Below, piece after piece: positions 37,404 through 46,305 of a stretch of 64,000 nucleotides of DNA (position 1 is the first letter of the stretch; each line of letters opens with the position of its first letter). A program made the translations under genes and the position numbers. The notes below the pieces were generated by a model, which searched no databases, had not been told where the DNA came from, and saw only the letters and a program-made list of their open reading frames with translations. Location: positions 1 to 64,000 of the forward strand of contig CALKJD010000023.1 in assembly GCA_937995755.1 (NCBI GenBank), given 5' to 3'. The DNA is from an uncultured Saprospiraceae bacterium. GTDB taxonomy: Bacteria; Bacteroidota; Bacteroidia; Chitinophagales; Saprospiraceae.

Positions 37404-38000
37404 TTAATGGCAGTTTTTTACATCTATTTGGATACTCCCTAAGCCTATCATGGCATTAACGAGACTTACTTTTTCATACTGCATAATATCATCAATCGAG
37501 ATATCTGCCACTATTATTCTACCTTGATCAATTAGCTGCTGTCTACGAGTCCCTCTAAGCAAACACGAGGATGGTGTATACCATATCCCATCTCTAAGCA
37601 AGGCTAGATTACTATACGAACTATCAGTAAGCATTCCATCTTTCACGACTATAATATCATCACAATCGCCACGCTGACTGTACAAAGCATTAATATGATT
37701 TCGATCCAGATATTTATATCCATAATCAATGGAATCATCAGCGACCATCTTCAGCGAATGAATATCTTTTTGCTTATAAGACTGATAAGTAATCTCTTCT
37801 ATTTCCTCTCCATAGACTACCCTACACTTCACAAGCCCATCACAAAATTGCTGAGGCACTTTGATATGTGCCCTCATATTGAGCGAAGGCAAACCTTCAG
37901 AGAATAAGGCTACCCTACTTATTTGCATACGACTTTCATGTCTCCGTAGATTGTAAATACGGCCATTGAGTATCTTGATGCTTTCTATGAGTAGGGACAT
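37404..38000 (-). CDS. pabC: Aminotransferase class IV, probable aminodeoxychorismate lyase
   Basis: A 198-aa PLP enzyme of fold type IV, which splits aminodeoxychorismate to p-aminobenzoate and pyruvate for folate synthesis. The PLP lysine is expected in YKYLDRNHIN (near residue 96), followed by RGDCDDIIVV and DSSYSNLALL, which fits the short PabC-like group. The N-terminal 65 bases overlap the end of pabB in another frame, an unusually long overlap that ties the two products together. The assignment to PabC rather than a branched-chain aminotransferase rests on length and the neighbour. Confidence 0.85.
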   Translation of the reverse strand: MSLLIESIKILNGRIYNLRRHESRMQISRVALFSEGLPSLNMRAHIKVPQQFCDGLVKCRVVYGEEIEEITYQSYKQKDIHSLKMVADDSIDYGYKYLDRNHINALYSQRGDCDDIIVVKDGMLTDSSYSNLALLRDGIWYTPSSCLLRGTRRQQLIDQGRIIVADISIDDIMQYEKVSLVNAMIGLGSIQIDVKNCH

Positions 38001-38967
38001 ATATTTTGTCTATTAATTCTTGGTATTCGCTATCGAGATCACTCATAGCTGTAATGCCGCCGCCACTTCGATATTGAAGTTTACCCTCAGCATTTTTTTC
38101 TATGAATCTGATCATTACTCCGGAGTCTAGCGATTTTCCATCATATACACCAAACACTCCTGTGTAATATCCACGATCTTGCAACTCTGCTTCTTTGATA
38201 ATCTCTAGCGTCTTAGGCTTAGGGGCACCACTCACACTTCCAGCTGGAAGCAATGTAAATAATATAGAACCTAGGCGCTCATGAAAATCATTGGATAACT
38301 TTCCTCGGATTTCTGAGCTTACCTGATGCAAGCTTTTCACATTCGTTTTAAGGGTATCGATATATCTAAATTTGGTTACTCTCACTTCTTTCGCTACCAT
38401 ACTCAGATCATTGCGAATCAGGTCGACTATGGTACTATGCTCTGCTGTCTCTTTTTTATCATTAAGAATATACAAATCTGCGCCTAAGGCATCAGCATCT
38501 ATAGTCCCTTTCATAGGGTAAGAATAAATGTAATTCTCTTTTATTTTAATAAATGTTTCAGGAGAAAAAACAACCAATTGGTCTTCTAAATGAAGTTTGT
38601 ATTTAGCTACGCTTCTCTTATATATATCCGTCAAGGTCAGATCTGTATCTATCTCCGTCGGAAATGCCAGGTTAAGCAAAAACGTATTGCCATACTGCAA
38701 GTGCTTTTGTACGATCTGATATGCCTCTGAGTAATGAGCTTTATCCATGGCTTTGGGCTCAAACCTAAAAGACGATTCATCTTCATCGAATTCGACATGA
38801 TTAGATTTTCCGTTAAGATCATACTGAATCCTATTAGGCAATTCATCTAATGGATAGACGATTGGCTTCTTCATCTCAAAATCGATCATAAAGAAAAACG
38901 GCTTACGCGCTTTGCCTAATTCATTGATTTGAGATATACAGTTTTGTATAAGCTTAGATTGTGTCAT
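37936..38967 (-). CDS. pabB: Aminodeoxychorismate synthase component I
   Basis: A 343-aa chorismate-binding enzyme, shorter than the E. coli form because the N-terminal extension is reduced. It aminates chorismate with ammonia from a PabA partner not present here. Conserved segments are YSYPMKGTID, VDLIRNDLSMVAKEV (with the E...NDL metal region) and LPAGSVSGAPKPKTLEII, then GYYTGVFGVYDG. It forms a two-gene unit with pabC. A near-promoter (CATCTTTG at 38982-38975, one mismatch, TTG 16 bases further upstream) lies before the ATG. Confidence 0.9.
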   Translation of the reverse strand: MTQSKLIQNCISQINELGKARKPFFFMIDFEMKKPIVYPLDELPNRIQYDLNGKSNHVEFDEDESSFRFEPKAMDKAHYSEAYQIVQKHLQYGNTFLLNLAFPTEIDTDLTLTDIYKRSVAKYKLHLEDQLVVFSPETFIKIKENYIYSYPMKGTIDADALGADLYILNDKKETAEHSTIVDLIRNDLSMVAKEVRVTKFRYIDTLKTNVKSLHQVSSEIRGKLSNDFHERLGSILFTLLPAGSVSGAPKPKTLEIIKEAELQDRGYYTGVFGVYDGKSLDSGVMIRFIEKNAEGKLQYRSGGGITAMSDLDSEYQELIDKIYVPTHRKHQDTQWPYLQSTET

Positions 38968-39069
38968 GCAGCTACAAAGATGAGATTTTTATTCTTTTCA
39001 ATACTGCAGTCTCATCATAAAAGTAAACGTCAACAGTAGCGCACCTCGCCAATGCAACGATACGGCCCT

Positions 39070-39825
39070 TTATAGAGAAGAAAGTATTTCTGTCACCTTA
39101 GGCTTCTTCCTAACCGAAACGGGTACATGGCTATTATCTTTCATAGAGATATATCCACCTTCAGACTTAATATAAGCTGCAACATGCTCGAGGTTAATCA
39201 GATGTGACTGATGCACCCTAAGAAACCCAGAAGGGCTCAATAATGTATCGTATTCCTTGAGCGTTCGTGTCACTAGTACTTTACTGCCACCTTGCAGATA
39301 AAACGTAGTGTAGTTACCCATCGCCTCCAGTCTTACTATCTCGCTAAAATCTACTATCTGAATTTTATCAGAAGTATGCAGAGCTAACTTAGTAGAAGGT
39401 GTATTGCCTTTTTTCATCTGCTCCTTTACGAAAGAGATTTGTTCTTTTTGAGTATTGCCTTGAGCGATTACTTTATCCACCGCTTTTTTGAGTAGATCCG
39501 GATCTGCAGGTTTCATAATGTAATCTACCGCAGCATACTGAAATGCTTTGATCGCATAATCATTGCTAGCAGTGACAAATATGACTTTGCTATTGAGATC
39601 AGTAAGTATATCTAACACATCAAAACCATCTCCATCTTGCATTTCTATATCCAGAAAAACGATATCTGGTTTCGTTTCTTTTACTAATTTGATACCTTGA
39701 ACCACACCGTCGGCTTCTCCGATTATCTCAATCCCTGGAAGTGAATCATTAATCTCTTGACGGAGACTAGCTCTGGCCAATTCCATATCGTCGATGATGA
39801 TGGCTGTATGTCTTTCTTGTATCAT
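39070..39825 (-). CDS. LytTR-type response regulator
   Basis: 251 aa. The receiver domain is complete: acidic pair D12/D13, phospho-acceptor D59 in IVFLDIEMQDG, T85 and K105 in YIMKPAD. The C-terminal LytTR domain (about 150-250) begins LALHTSDKIQIVDFSEIVRLEA and ends in PVSVRKK. It binds DNA as a dimer in the AlgR/AgrA manner. It lies 50 bases after an OmpR-type regulator gene, at the end of a kinase-regulator-regulator operon, which suggests that the one kinase may feed both. Confidence 0.9.
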   Translation of the reverse strand: MIQERHTAIIIDDMELARASLRQEINDSLPGIEIIGEADGVVQGIKLVKETKPDIVFLDIEMQDGDGFDVLDILTDLNSKVIFVTASNDYAIKAFQYAAVDYIMKPADPDLLKKAVDKVIAQGNTQKEQISFVKEQMKKGNTPSTKLALHTSDKIQIVDFSEIVRLEAMGNYTTFYLQGGSKVLVTRTLKEYDTLLSPSGFLRVHQSHLINLEHVAAYIKSEGGYISMKDNSHVPVSVRKKPKVTEILSSL

Positions 39826-39875
39826 TTAACTGTATCGATTAATGGTTTGATGGTGTATCTATTGATCTATTTTAA

Positions 39876-40568
39876 TTATGATTCTTGTTCCAAAAGTCTA
39901 AATCCAACGCCATGCACGTTTTCTATCTTTAAGCGAGGATCTGGTCTTAAATGCTTTCTTATACGGCTAATAAATACATCCATACTTCTTCCAAGGAAAT
40001 AATCATTTTCTCCCCAAAGCTTCTTTAATATACTTTCTCTTGTCAGCGTATTATTCTTATTGTCCAATAGCAATTTCAGCAAATCTGCTTCTTTCTGAGT
40101 AAGATTAGAAGAACCATCTTCCGAAGTTAACTTGAGATTACGATGATCAAAAGTAAATTTACCTAATGAAGTATTATTCGTAGCCGGTTGATTGACAAAC
40201 TTTCTTTTAAGAAAAATTTCAATTTTCAAAATCAATTCCTCAATACTAAATGGCTTTGTAATGTAATCATCAGCACCTAGCTTCAATCCATGTATCCTAT
40301 CTTCCTTGAGTGACTTAGCAGTAAGGAATAATATCGGAGTTTCCTGATCAGACTTACGAATATTACTTGCTAATGTATAACCGTCCATCTCTGGCAGCAT
40401 TACATCTAAGATACATAAATCAAAGTTATACTTGGTAAACTGATCCAATGCAGATTTACCATCAGCAAAATGGACTACATTATAGCCATTTAACTCCAAG
40501 TTGTCTTTCGTAACAAAACTTAAAGTTTCATCATCTTCTACATAAAGTATGGTTGCTTTTTCGCTCAT
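39876..40568 (-). CDS. OmpR-family response regulator (RprY-like)
   Basis: 230 aa. The receiver has EDD (11-13), D55 in LCILDVMLPE, T83 and K105 in YITKPF. The C-terminal winged helix (135-228) has LTQKEADLLKLLLDNKNNTL and the recognition segment MDVFISRIRKHLRPDP. It is the partner of the upstream histidine kinase; the pair resembles the RprX/RprY type common in Bacteroidota, but no name is certain. 115 bases separate it from the kinase stop. Confidence 0.92.
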   Translation of the reverse strand: MSEKATILYVEDDETLSFVTKDNLELNGYNVVHFADGKSALDQFTKYNFDLCILDVMLPEMDGYTLASNIRKSDQETPILFLTAKSLKEDRIHGLKLGADDYITKPFSIEELILKIEIFLKRKFVNQPATNNTSLGKFTFDHRNLKLTSEDGSSNLTQKEADLLKLLLDNKNNTLTRESILKKLWGENDYFLGRSMDVFISRIRKHLRPDPRLKIENVHGVGFRLLEQES

Positions 40569-40683
40569 AATGTTTATACCAATTTTGATGCATTGGCTAC
40601 TTTATTATTTTGGGATATTACTGAAATATAATAAAATGAAAATGCGCGTACACATCATAGTAATAGAAATCAATAATTACATA

Positions 40684-41943
40684 TTATACAAGTATATCTA
40701 GAGTAAAAGTAGTTCCCTTACCTAGTTCAGATTCTAATTTTGGTACCCAACCGTGTGCATGAGATATGTTTTTCACATAAAACAATCCTAAGCCAAATCC
40801 TTTGACATCATGTACATCTCCAGTTGATACCCTATAAAATTTATCAAACACCTCTTTGATTTGCTCCTTTGGTATACCTATTCCTTTATCGGTGATTTCG
40901 ATCTGCACTTTATTCCCTTTTTGAGTCATGGATAAATGTACCTCCGGCTTGTCTTTACTATATTTCACAGCGTTATCAAGTATATTGGTAATCACATTAG
41001 TAAAGTGGAGCTTGTCTGCATTTATTAGTACTGGCCCATCGAGTAAATCATATATAAGTTGACCATCTTTAAGTTTAATTTTCTCATTCTCTACTATATT
41101 CCTCAGCTCTGCAGTCAAGTCAAACTCTTCTTTCTTAAGTTCTAGATTATCCTTTTCTAACCTTGCAATATTGAGTACTTTCTCCACTTGATCATTAAGC
41201 CTTTGGTTTTGATCAATGATAATTTTAGAATAATTGCTCAATCTAGTATTTTCCTGTATGGCAGGATCTCTAGCTAATACATCTGCCGCGATCTTGATAC
41301 TAGAGATCGGAGTCTTAAACTCGTGCGTCATATTATTAATGAAATCACGCTGTAGCTCAGAAAGTCGCTTTTGCTTTACAATCACCCAAATAGAGTACAT
41401 AAAGAACAATACCGAGACTATGGCTATCGCTGCAAATGCCAAAGTCATATTCATATTACTCAACAGAAAACTCTCTCGACTCGGAAATCTGACAACAAAG
41501 TAGTATTCAAGATTGTCTAGTGTGGTCAGCTCTTCGGACTTTTGTTGCAAATCAGTCTGATCACCCATCTCACAATAATTACCGTATACAAGATCTTTAC
41601 TGAAGCAATCATATACCGCATATTCAAAATTGGTGCTCAGTCCATGATTATCCATCTCTTGATAAAGATAATCCTCTAGTACACTGGCATTTATAGCACT
41701 ATTCACGTTGACTGCATAATAGTTAGACGACTGCCGCTGTATAAGGTTGGTCTTAGGCAACTCCGTCTCATGAAACGTAGCTATCCGCTCTGCCACATGA
41801 CGAAGCATGATATGCACGGTCTGATCAAACTCTTTATCCTTGAGGTCCCAAGTTTTAAGCAACCAATACGACTGTATAGATATGATACCTATTATGGCCA
41901 AGGCACCAAGTAAAAGTAGTCGTCTAATTAAGTTTCCTGGCAT
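40684..41943 (-). CDS. Two-component sensor histidine kinase (RprX-like)
   Basis: 419 aa. Membrane helices at about 7-28 and 164-189 enclose a periplasmic sensor of about 135 residues with two Cys (C113, C124). The HisKA box is FINNMTHEFKTPISSIKIA (H207). The ATPase domain has TNVITNILDNAVKYS (N box), DKGIGIP (G1) and GFGLGLFYV (G2). It phosphorylates the OmpR-type regulator encoded next in the operon and possibly the LytTR regulator behind it. The sensed signal is unknown. Confidence 0.92.
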   Translation of the reverse strand: MPGNLIRRLLLLGALAIIGIISIQSYWLLKTWDLKDKEFDQTVHIMLRHVAERIATFHETELPKTNLIQRQSSNYYAVNVNSAINASVLEDYLYQEMDNHGLSTNFEYAVYDCFSKDLVYGNYCEMGDQTDLQQKSEELTTLDNLEYYFVVRFPSRESFLLSNMNMTLAFAAIAIVSVLFFMYSIWVIVKQKRLSELQRDFINNMTHEFKTPISSIKIAADVLARDPAIQENTRLSNYSKIIIDQNQRLNDQVEKVLNIARLEKDNLELKKEEFDLTAELRNIVENEKIKLKDGQLIYDLLDGPVLINADKLHFTNVITNILDNAVKYSKDKPEVHLSMTQKGNKVQIEITDKGIGIPKEQIKEVFDKFYRVSTGDVHDVKGFGLGLFYVKNISHAHGWVPKLESELGKGTTFTLDILV

Positions 41944-42092
41944 ACGCCTATGGCATTAGTTTAGTTTACAGTGAGTAAGATAGCAGATAATAATCGACTA
42001 CACTTTTGCTTAACAGCTTATTAACTAGAATTTGCATTTCATGAAAGGTATTGATATTTATTATACTCCCCTCGGCATGAGAATAAAAAATT

Positions 42093-42100
42093 TAACTTTG
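42093..42100 (+). promoter_or_regulatory. Promoter core element of the DUF4271-hemD pair
   Basis: TAACTTTG matches TAnnTTTG, 12 bases before the ATG at 42112 (and 6 before an in-frame GTG at 42106). No TTG lies at the usual upstream distance, so the promoter may need an activator. Confidence 0.4.
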
Positions 42101-42111
42101 TAGCTGTGAAG

Positions 42112-43200
42112 ATGATTTTCAAATACATATTAGTCAGTTTAAGCTTGTTTATGGCCCTCAATAGTCATGCACAGCAAGGGTCTAATCCGTTTGAAATAAT
42201 CCGATCTACGGATAGTAAGCCATCCGATTTATCTCCGACGCAATCATCAGATAGTGTCAAAAAGCCTAGTAGAAACAAAGGCAACAGCTTTGAAGTATAT
42301 AGAAGTGATGATACGGTATCCGTACCGGCTACCTCATCTATTGATGCCGTAGACCATACAGTTGTTGATAGTCTTGAAAATGCTAATGTTCAAACCTCAG
42401 AAGAAATAGACATCGATTCTGATGATATGGACTATATGTCTGACAATCCTTTTGAGGTATCTCACGTGCCATATCGACGAAGTGAGCTAAAAGAACAGGC
42501 TACTAAAGGCGTAACACAAAGCAATACCAATAAAAGCAATAGTAGATCGATAGTAAGTGTAAAATCTACAAGTAATACATTCATCTTTTGGTTAGTGTTA
42601 TTTACATTATTGCTACTAGCTATCGTGGTAAATGTACAGCGTAATGCCATTTCTAAGGTAGCCAAGTCAATTACCAATGAAAATGTGCTAAAACTATCTA
42701 AACGAGAAGAAAACGGAGGTCTTACAGGGCATTACATCATGCTATATGTCATGTTTTTCATCAATTTGGCGTGTTTCATTTATCTTATTGCCAAGCATTA
42801 CACTGGATTTGATGGCTTCAGTAATTGGTTAATAGTCTTTAGTGCGGTATCTATCGTATACATCGCTAGACATATAAGTATGGCATTCATAGGCAACATA
42901 TTTGACATTTCTAAGGATAGTAGCCTATATAGCTTTACGATTATGACGTTCAATATCTTCCTAGGTCTGGTGCTTATACCTGTCAATCTCGTAGTGGCAT
43001 TTAGCCCACTTGAGATCAGCCGCCCAGCTATGTATGTAGGTATCGGATTGATACTCATACTGTTACTAATTAGAATAGCTAGAGGACTACTTATAGGTGC
43101 CAGATTTATTGGTGAGCATCTATTCCAATTTTTTCTTTATCTTTGCACCTTCGAAATAGCACCTATCTTAATTCTATTGAGAATACTAGGAGATCAATAG
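42112..43200 (+). CDS. DUF4271-containing membrane protein
   Basis: A 362-aa protein starting MIFKYILVSLSLFMALNSHA, a signal peptide followed by a Ser/Asp-rich stretch of about 130 residues and then about seven membrane helices (residues 155-360, from TFIFWLVLFTLLLLAIVV onwards). The helical part matches what I recall of DUF4271, a Bacteroidota family of unknown function. In many members it is found directly upstream of a uroporphyrinogen-III synthase gene, as here (47-base gap). The start could also be the GTG six bases earlier. Confidence 0.8.
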   Translation: MIFKYILVSLSLFMALNSHAQQGSNPFEIIRSTDSKPSDLSPTQSSDSVKKPSRNKGNSFEVYRSDDTVSVPATSSIDAVDHTVVDSLENANVQTSEEIDIDSDDMDYMSDNPFEVSHVPYRRSELKEQATKGVTQSNTNKSNSRSIVSVKSTSNTFIFWLVLFTLLLLAIVVNVQRNAISKVAKSITNENVLKLSKREENGGLTGHYIMLYVMFFINLACFIYLIAKHYTGFDGFSNWLIVFSAVSIVYIARHISMAFIGNIFDISKDSSLYSFTIMTFNIFLGLVLIPVNLVVAFSPLEISRPAMYVGIGLILILLLIRIARGLLIGARFIGEHLFQFFLYLCTFEIAPILILLRILGDQ

Positions 43201-43247
43201 GGGCCTTATTCGAAATTAATAGTTCAGGGTTAACAAACGAAGTATTT

Positions 43248-44042
43248 ATGGCGTCAAAGAGTACAAGCACTGCACAGCAGACTACTCAACAGGATTCGTA
43301 TCAAAAGATCAAAACTATACTCGTGTCTCAGCCAAAACCTGAGAGATCACCGTATTATGATCTAGAAGAAAAATGGGGATTGACTATCGATTGGAGGCAA
43401 TTCATCCATGTTGAACCTGTTAGCGAGAAGGAATTCAGAAAAAATAGAGTTCGTCCAGATGAATTCACTGCTGTTATTTTTACCAGTAAGAATGCCATAG
43501 AGCATTTCTTTAGACTGTGTGAAGATATGAGAATACAAATGTCACAAGACACTAAGTATTTTTGTCTAACAGAGGCTATAGCCAACTATCTCCAAAAATT
43601 TATCGTATATAGAAAACGTAAAGTATTTGTAGGTAAGAGACGTATAGACGACCTCAACAATTATTTCACAAAGCATAGTAAAGAGAAATTTATACTTCCT
43701 TGCTCTAATCTTGGAGCTAAAGATGTAGTAACATATCTCGAAACGAAAGGTCTAGATTTCCAAGATCTGATGATGTACCGTACTGTAGCTAGTGATCTAT
43801 CCGACTTGGAAGATGTTACATATGATGTACTTATTTTCTTTAGTCCACTTGGTATTGATTCTCTTTATGAGAATTTCCCTAGCTTCGAACAGAAAGGTAC
43901 TCGAATGGCTGTTTTTGGTAACTCTACCGCTAAAGCTGTGGAGGACAGAGGGCTTACGATTAATATCAAAGCACCAGCTCCAGAATCACCTTCTATGTCA
44001 ATGGCATTAGAGAACTATCTACAAAAAAGTAATAAGAAGTAA
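43248..44042 (+). CDS. hemD: Uroporphyrinogen-III synthase
   Basis: 264 aa. The enzyme closes hydroxymethylbilane with inversion of ring D, giving uroporphyrinogen III for haem. It has the two-lobed fold with the poorly conserved family pattern: FTAVIFTSKNAIEHFF (first lobe, TSxxA), KFILPCSNLGAKDVVTYL, then VLIFFSPLGIDSLYENF and MAVFGNSTAKAVEDRGLT. The open frame begins further upstream, overlapping the DUF4271 gene; the ATG at 43248 fits the family start. The link with DUF4271 is conserved, though its reason is unknown. Confidence 0.85.
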   Translation: MASKSTSTAQQTTQQDSYQKIKTILVSQPKPERSPYYDLEEKWGLTIDWRQFIHVEPVSEKEFRKNRVRPDEFTAVIFTSKNAIEHFFRLCEDMRIQMSQDTKYFCLTEAIANYLQKFIVYRKRKVFVGKRRIDDLNNYFTKHSKEKFILPCSNLGAKDVVTYLETKGLDFQDLMMYRTVASDLSDLEDVTYDVLIFFSPLGIDSLYENFPSFEQKGTRMAVFGNSTAKAVEDRGLTINIKAPAPESPSMSMALENYLQKSNKK

Positions 44043-44071
44043 GAGTAATCTTGCAAAACGATATCCCAAAG

Positions 44072-44104
44072 GCTTGTTGATTTATTTCAGCAAGCTTTTT
44101 TTTT
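44072..44104 (+). terminator. Intrinsic terminator of the DUF4271-hemD pair
   Basis: Stem GCTTGTTGA (44072-44080) / TCAGCAAGC (44087-44095) with one G-T pair, followed by T9. It separates hemD from the convergent envelope-spanning gene. Confidence 0.85.
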
Positions 44105-44150
44105 GCTTCTTCAATCATTATATCTAGCACATTGAAAAGGTCACTTACGA

Positions 44151-45524
44151 TTACTTCCCATCAAATCTAACTGCAAACTGTACTCCACCACTATACAAAT
44201 CGACTTTACCCTCTCCTATTCCAGTAATAGGGATTTGTAGATATGGAACGACCTGAACTGATAGATTATCGTTCACTTTTTTACTATAGCCTAGAGATAA
44301 TTCTATAGATCCCACCCAATTTTTATTCTGATTATCCATAACTTTCTCCTCGAGCAAACCTGGCCTGTACTGCAGTTTATTGTATTCAAATCCATACCAC
44401 TCCGAATGCAGCATGAAGCTTCTTACTCCCAAGCCCATAACGAAACCCGAATTGCCTACACCATTAAAATGATAACTGAGGTCCAATGGAATTTCAATAA
44501 TATTACATTTAGCATCCATAGCCATCGGCATGATATTATCTACCCAGCCTTCTGTGATGGTAAACTCAGATCCCTTTCCATTAAATTTTTTCTGACTTAA
44601 AGAAAAACCAGAGCTAAGTTCCAACTTATCACTTAGCTGGAATCCGACTTTGGCTCCAAATTTATAACCCATTTTCTTTGAACCATCTACACCAATAGAC
44701 GACCACTCAGGTGCAATAAATAAAGCATAAGAAAACCTATTAGCGAAAGATTTTTCGGCAGCACTCTCATCTTGTCTAGCTAAAGCCACATCTATTGGAG
44801 CAAGTTTAGGAAGTATGTCTCTTTTAGAAGGTATCAGTTTTTCTTGATAGTTGTGTTGTAACGATCTGACATCTATTAGCTCTCTAGTACCTACCTCCGA
44901 CTCATCAATAGATTGATTTACTACCAATATATCAGATGATGGTATAGCACTCTCATCTACCCTATCATTTGACAGAATAGGAGTATGATATGCTGATCCT
45001 GATCTATTGCTAGTGACCGATGTACTCCTTGATTCGCTAGGAGTAATAATGCTAGTATTTGAAGTAGTCTTGGCGTTATTCTCCAATGCTATAGAAGTAA
45101 GCTTCTGTTTATCCGTATTAGACTTAATAATACCGATTCCTTCTGATTCTACACTTTGGATAGCAAACACATCATTGTCATTGTCTATTTTATTTCCTAT
45201 ATCGTCATTCTCTACTTGAGCATTTACTACCTGTTGCGCTATTTCAGCTTCTTGAGACGATTCTTTAAAAATTACATTTTCACTGGCAAGAATTACCTCT
45301 GCTGAGCTACTACCATCACTGAGGCTAGAATAATACAATCCACCTATAACCGCTAGGGCTACTCCTATCAATAGCAGTAACCATATACCGATTTTACGAT
45401 TTTTATCATCGTCATCAAGCATAGTTTCCATCTTGTCCCATGCAGCTTCGTTATACTCAAACTGCTGCATGCCAGCTCCTTCTCTGAAGAGCTCATCCAA
45501 CTCTTGCTTAGGTAAATCAGGCAT
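44151..45524 (-). CDS. Envelope-spanning protein: cytosolic segment, inner-membrane helix, linker and beta-barrel-like domain (locus 2)
   Basis: 457 aa, with the same build as the protein at 20750-22177. Residues 1-44 are cytosolic (FEYNEAAWDKMETMLDDDDK), 45-66 form a membrane helix (IGIWLLLLIGVALAVIGGLYY), 67-260 are a Ser/Asn/Asp-rich linker, and 261-457 alternate strands of an outer-membrane barrel (FSYALFIAPEWSSIGV, GFQLSDKLELSSGFSLSQKK, GVQFAVRFDGK). It overlaps the ECF sigma gene by 8 bp, so the two are translationally coupled and very likely partners. The role as anti-sigma sensor is inference; no conserved zinc or RskA motif is seen. Confidence 0.8.
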   Translation of the reverse strand: MPDLPKQELDELFREGAGMQQFEYNEAAWDKMETMLDDDDKNRKIGIWLLLLIGVALAVIGGLYYSSLSDGSSSAEVILASENVIFKESSQEAEIAQQVVNAQVENDDIGNKIDNDNDVFAIQSVESEGIGIIKSNTDKQKLTSIALENNAKTTSNTSIITPSESRSTSVTSNRSGSAYHTPILSNDRVDESAIPSSDILVVNQSIDESEVGTRELIDVRSLQHNYQEKLIPSKRDILPKLAPIDVALARQDESAAEKSFANRFSYALFIAPEWSSIGVDGSKKMGYKFGAKVGFQLSDKLELSSGFSLSQKKFNGKGSEFTITEGWVDNIMPMAMDAKCNIIEIPLDLSYHFNGVGNSGFVMGLGVRSFMLHSEWYGFEYNKLQYRPGLLEEKVMDNQNKNWVGSIELSLGYSKKVNDNLSVQVVPYLQIPITGIGEGKVDLYSGGVQFAVRFDGK

Positions 45525-46062
45525 AAGTAATATTTAATTGTTCAGCAATTCTCTTTTGTAATACTGCTCTAGCTTTTGACAAATTAGACTTAGATGTACC
45601 CACTGAAATATCTAGTTTCTTAGCGATCTCTTCGTGTTTATAGCCATCAATAACATACATATTAAAAACAGCTTTATACGCAGTTGACAAGGTTTGGACC
45701 ATCGCCATCAATTCCTTGTAACCAATTCTACTTAGGATATCTTCCCTCATAGAAACGTTTTCTGCGGCTTTGATATCTGTATTCATTCGTAGTTTTTTTA
45801 CTTTCTTAATCTGATCAATGGAGGTATTCACTACTATTTTTCTAAACCAAGGCTTAAAATCTACCTTTTGGTCATATTTTTTCAGATTTTTAAATGCCTT
45901 CATAAAGCTATCGTTAACTATCTCGATAGCTTCATCTTCATTATGTATATATCTGATAGCAATACTCATACCATAGGAATAGTAGAGTCTATAAAGCTCG
46001 TTCTGAGCCTTTCGATCCCTTTTGATACACGCCTGTATGATATGAGTTAAATTCCTTTCCAT
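45517..46062 (-). CDS. ECF-family RNA polymerase sigma factor (locus 2)
   Basis: 181 aa. Region 2 (YYSYGMSIAIRYIHNEDEAIE, NDSFMKAFKNLKKYD) and region 4 (LSTAYKAVFNMYVIDGYKHE, then a helix-turn-helix AKKLDISVGTSKSNLSKAR). It is the paralogue of the sigma factor at 20076-20669: both open with an RKAQ stretch and share the YxHxEIAKKL/YSHKDIAKKL region. It is translated just ahead of its membrane partner. Autoregulation from the gene-free stretch to its right is likely but no promoter can be identified there. Confidence 0.9.
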   Translation of the reverse strand: MERNLTHIIQACIKRDRKAQNELYRLYYSYGMSIAIRYIHNEDEAIEIVNDSFMKAFKNLKKYDQKVDFKPWFRKIVVNTSIDQIKKVKKLRMNTDIKAAENVSMREDILSRIGYKELMAMVQTLSTAYKAVFNMYVIDGYKHEEIAKKLDISVGTSKSNLSKARAVLQKRIAEQLNITYA

Positions 46063-46305
46063 TTATATTTTAAACGCAAAAAACGCCTTTATGATAGTCA
46101 ATCACTTTTGTAATATACTCACTATACGGAATGAAGGACTAAATGGTTGCCACGAGGAATAATATTTGTTACGCAGTGGACAGAAATGATCATATAAAAT
46201 AGAGTAAGAAGAAAAAAATCCCCCTTGTATATATCATGGCATTTCAATGAAACCCAAGCTCTCCCTCCGTTTATAGGTGTACAATAATACTTACTTATGC
46301 TTGGA

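Noticed and set aside
43143-43247. Longer N-terminus for hemD
   Set aside because: It would overlap the DUF4271 gene and lacks conservation with the family start; ATG at 43248 is normal.
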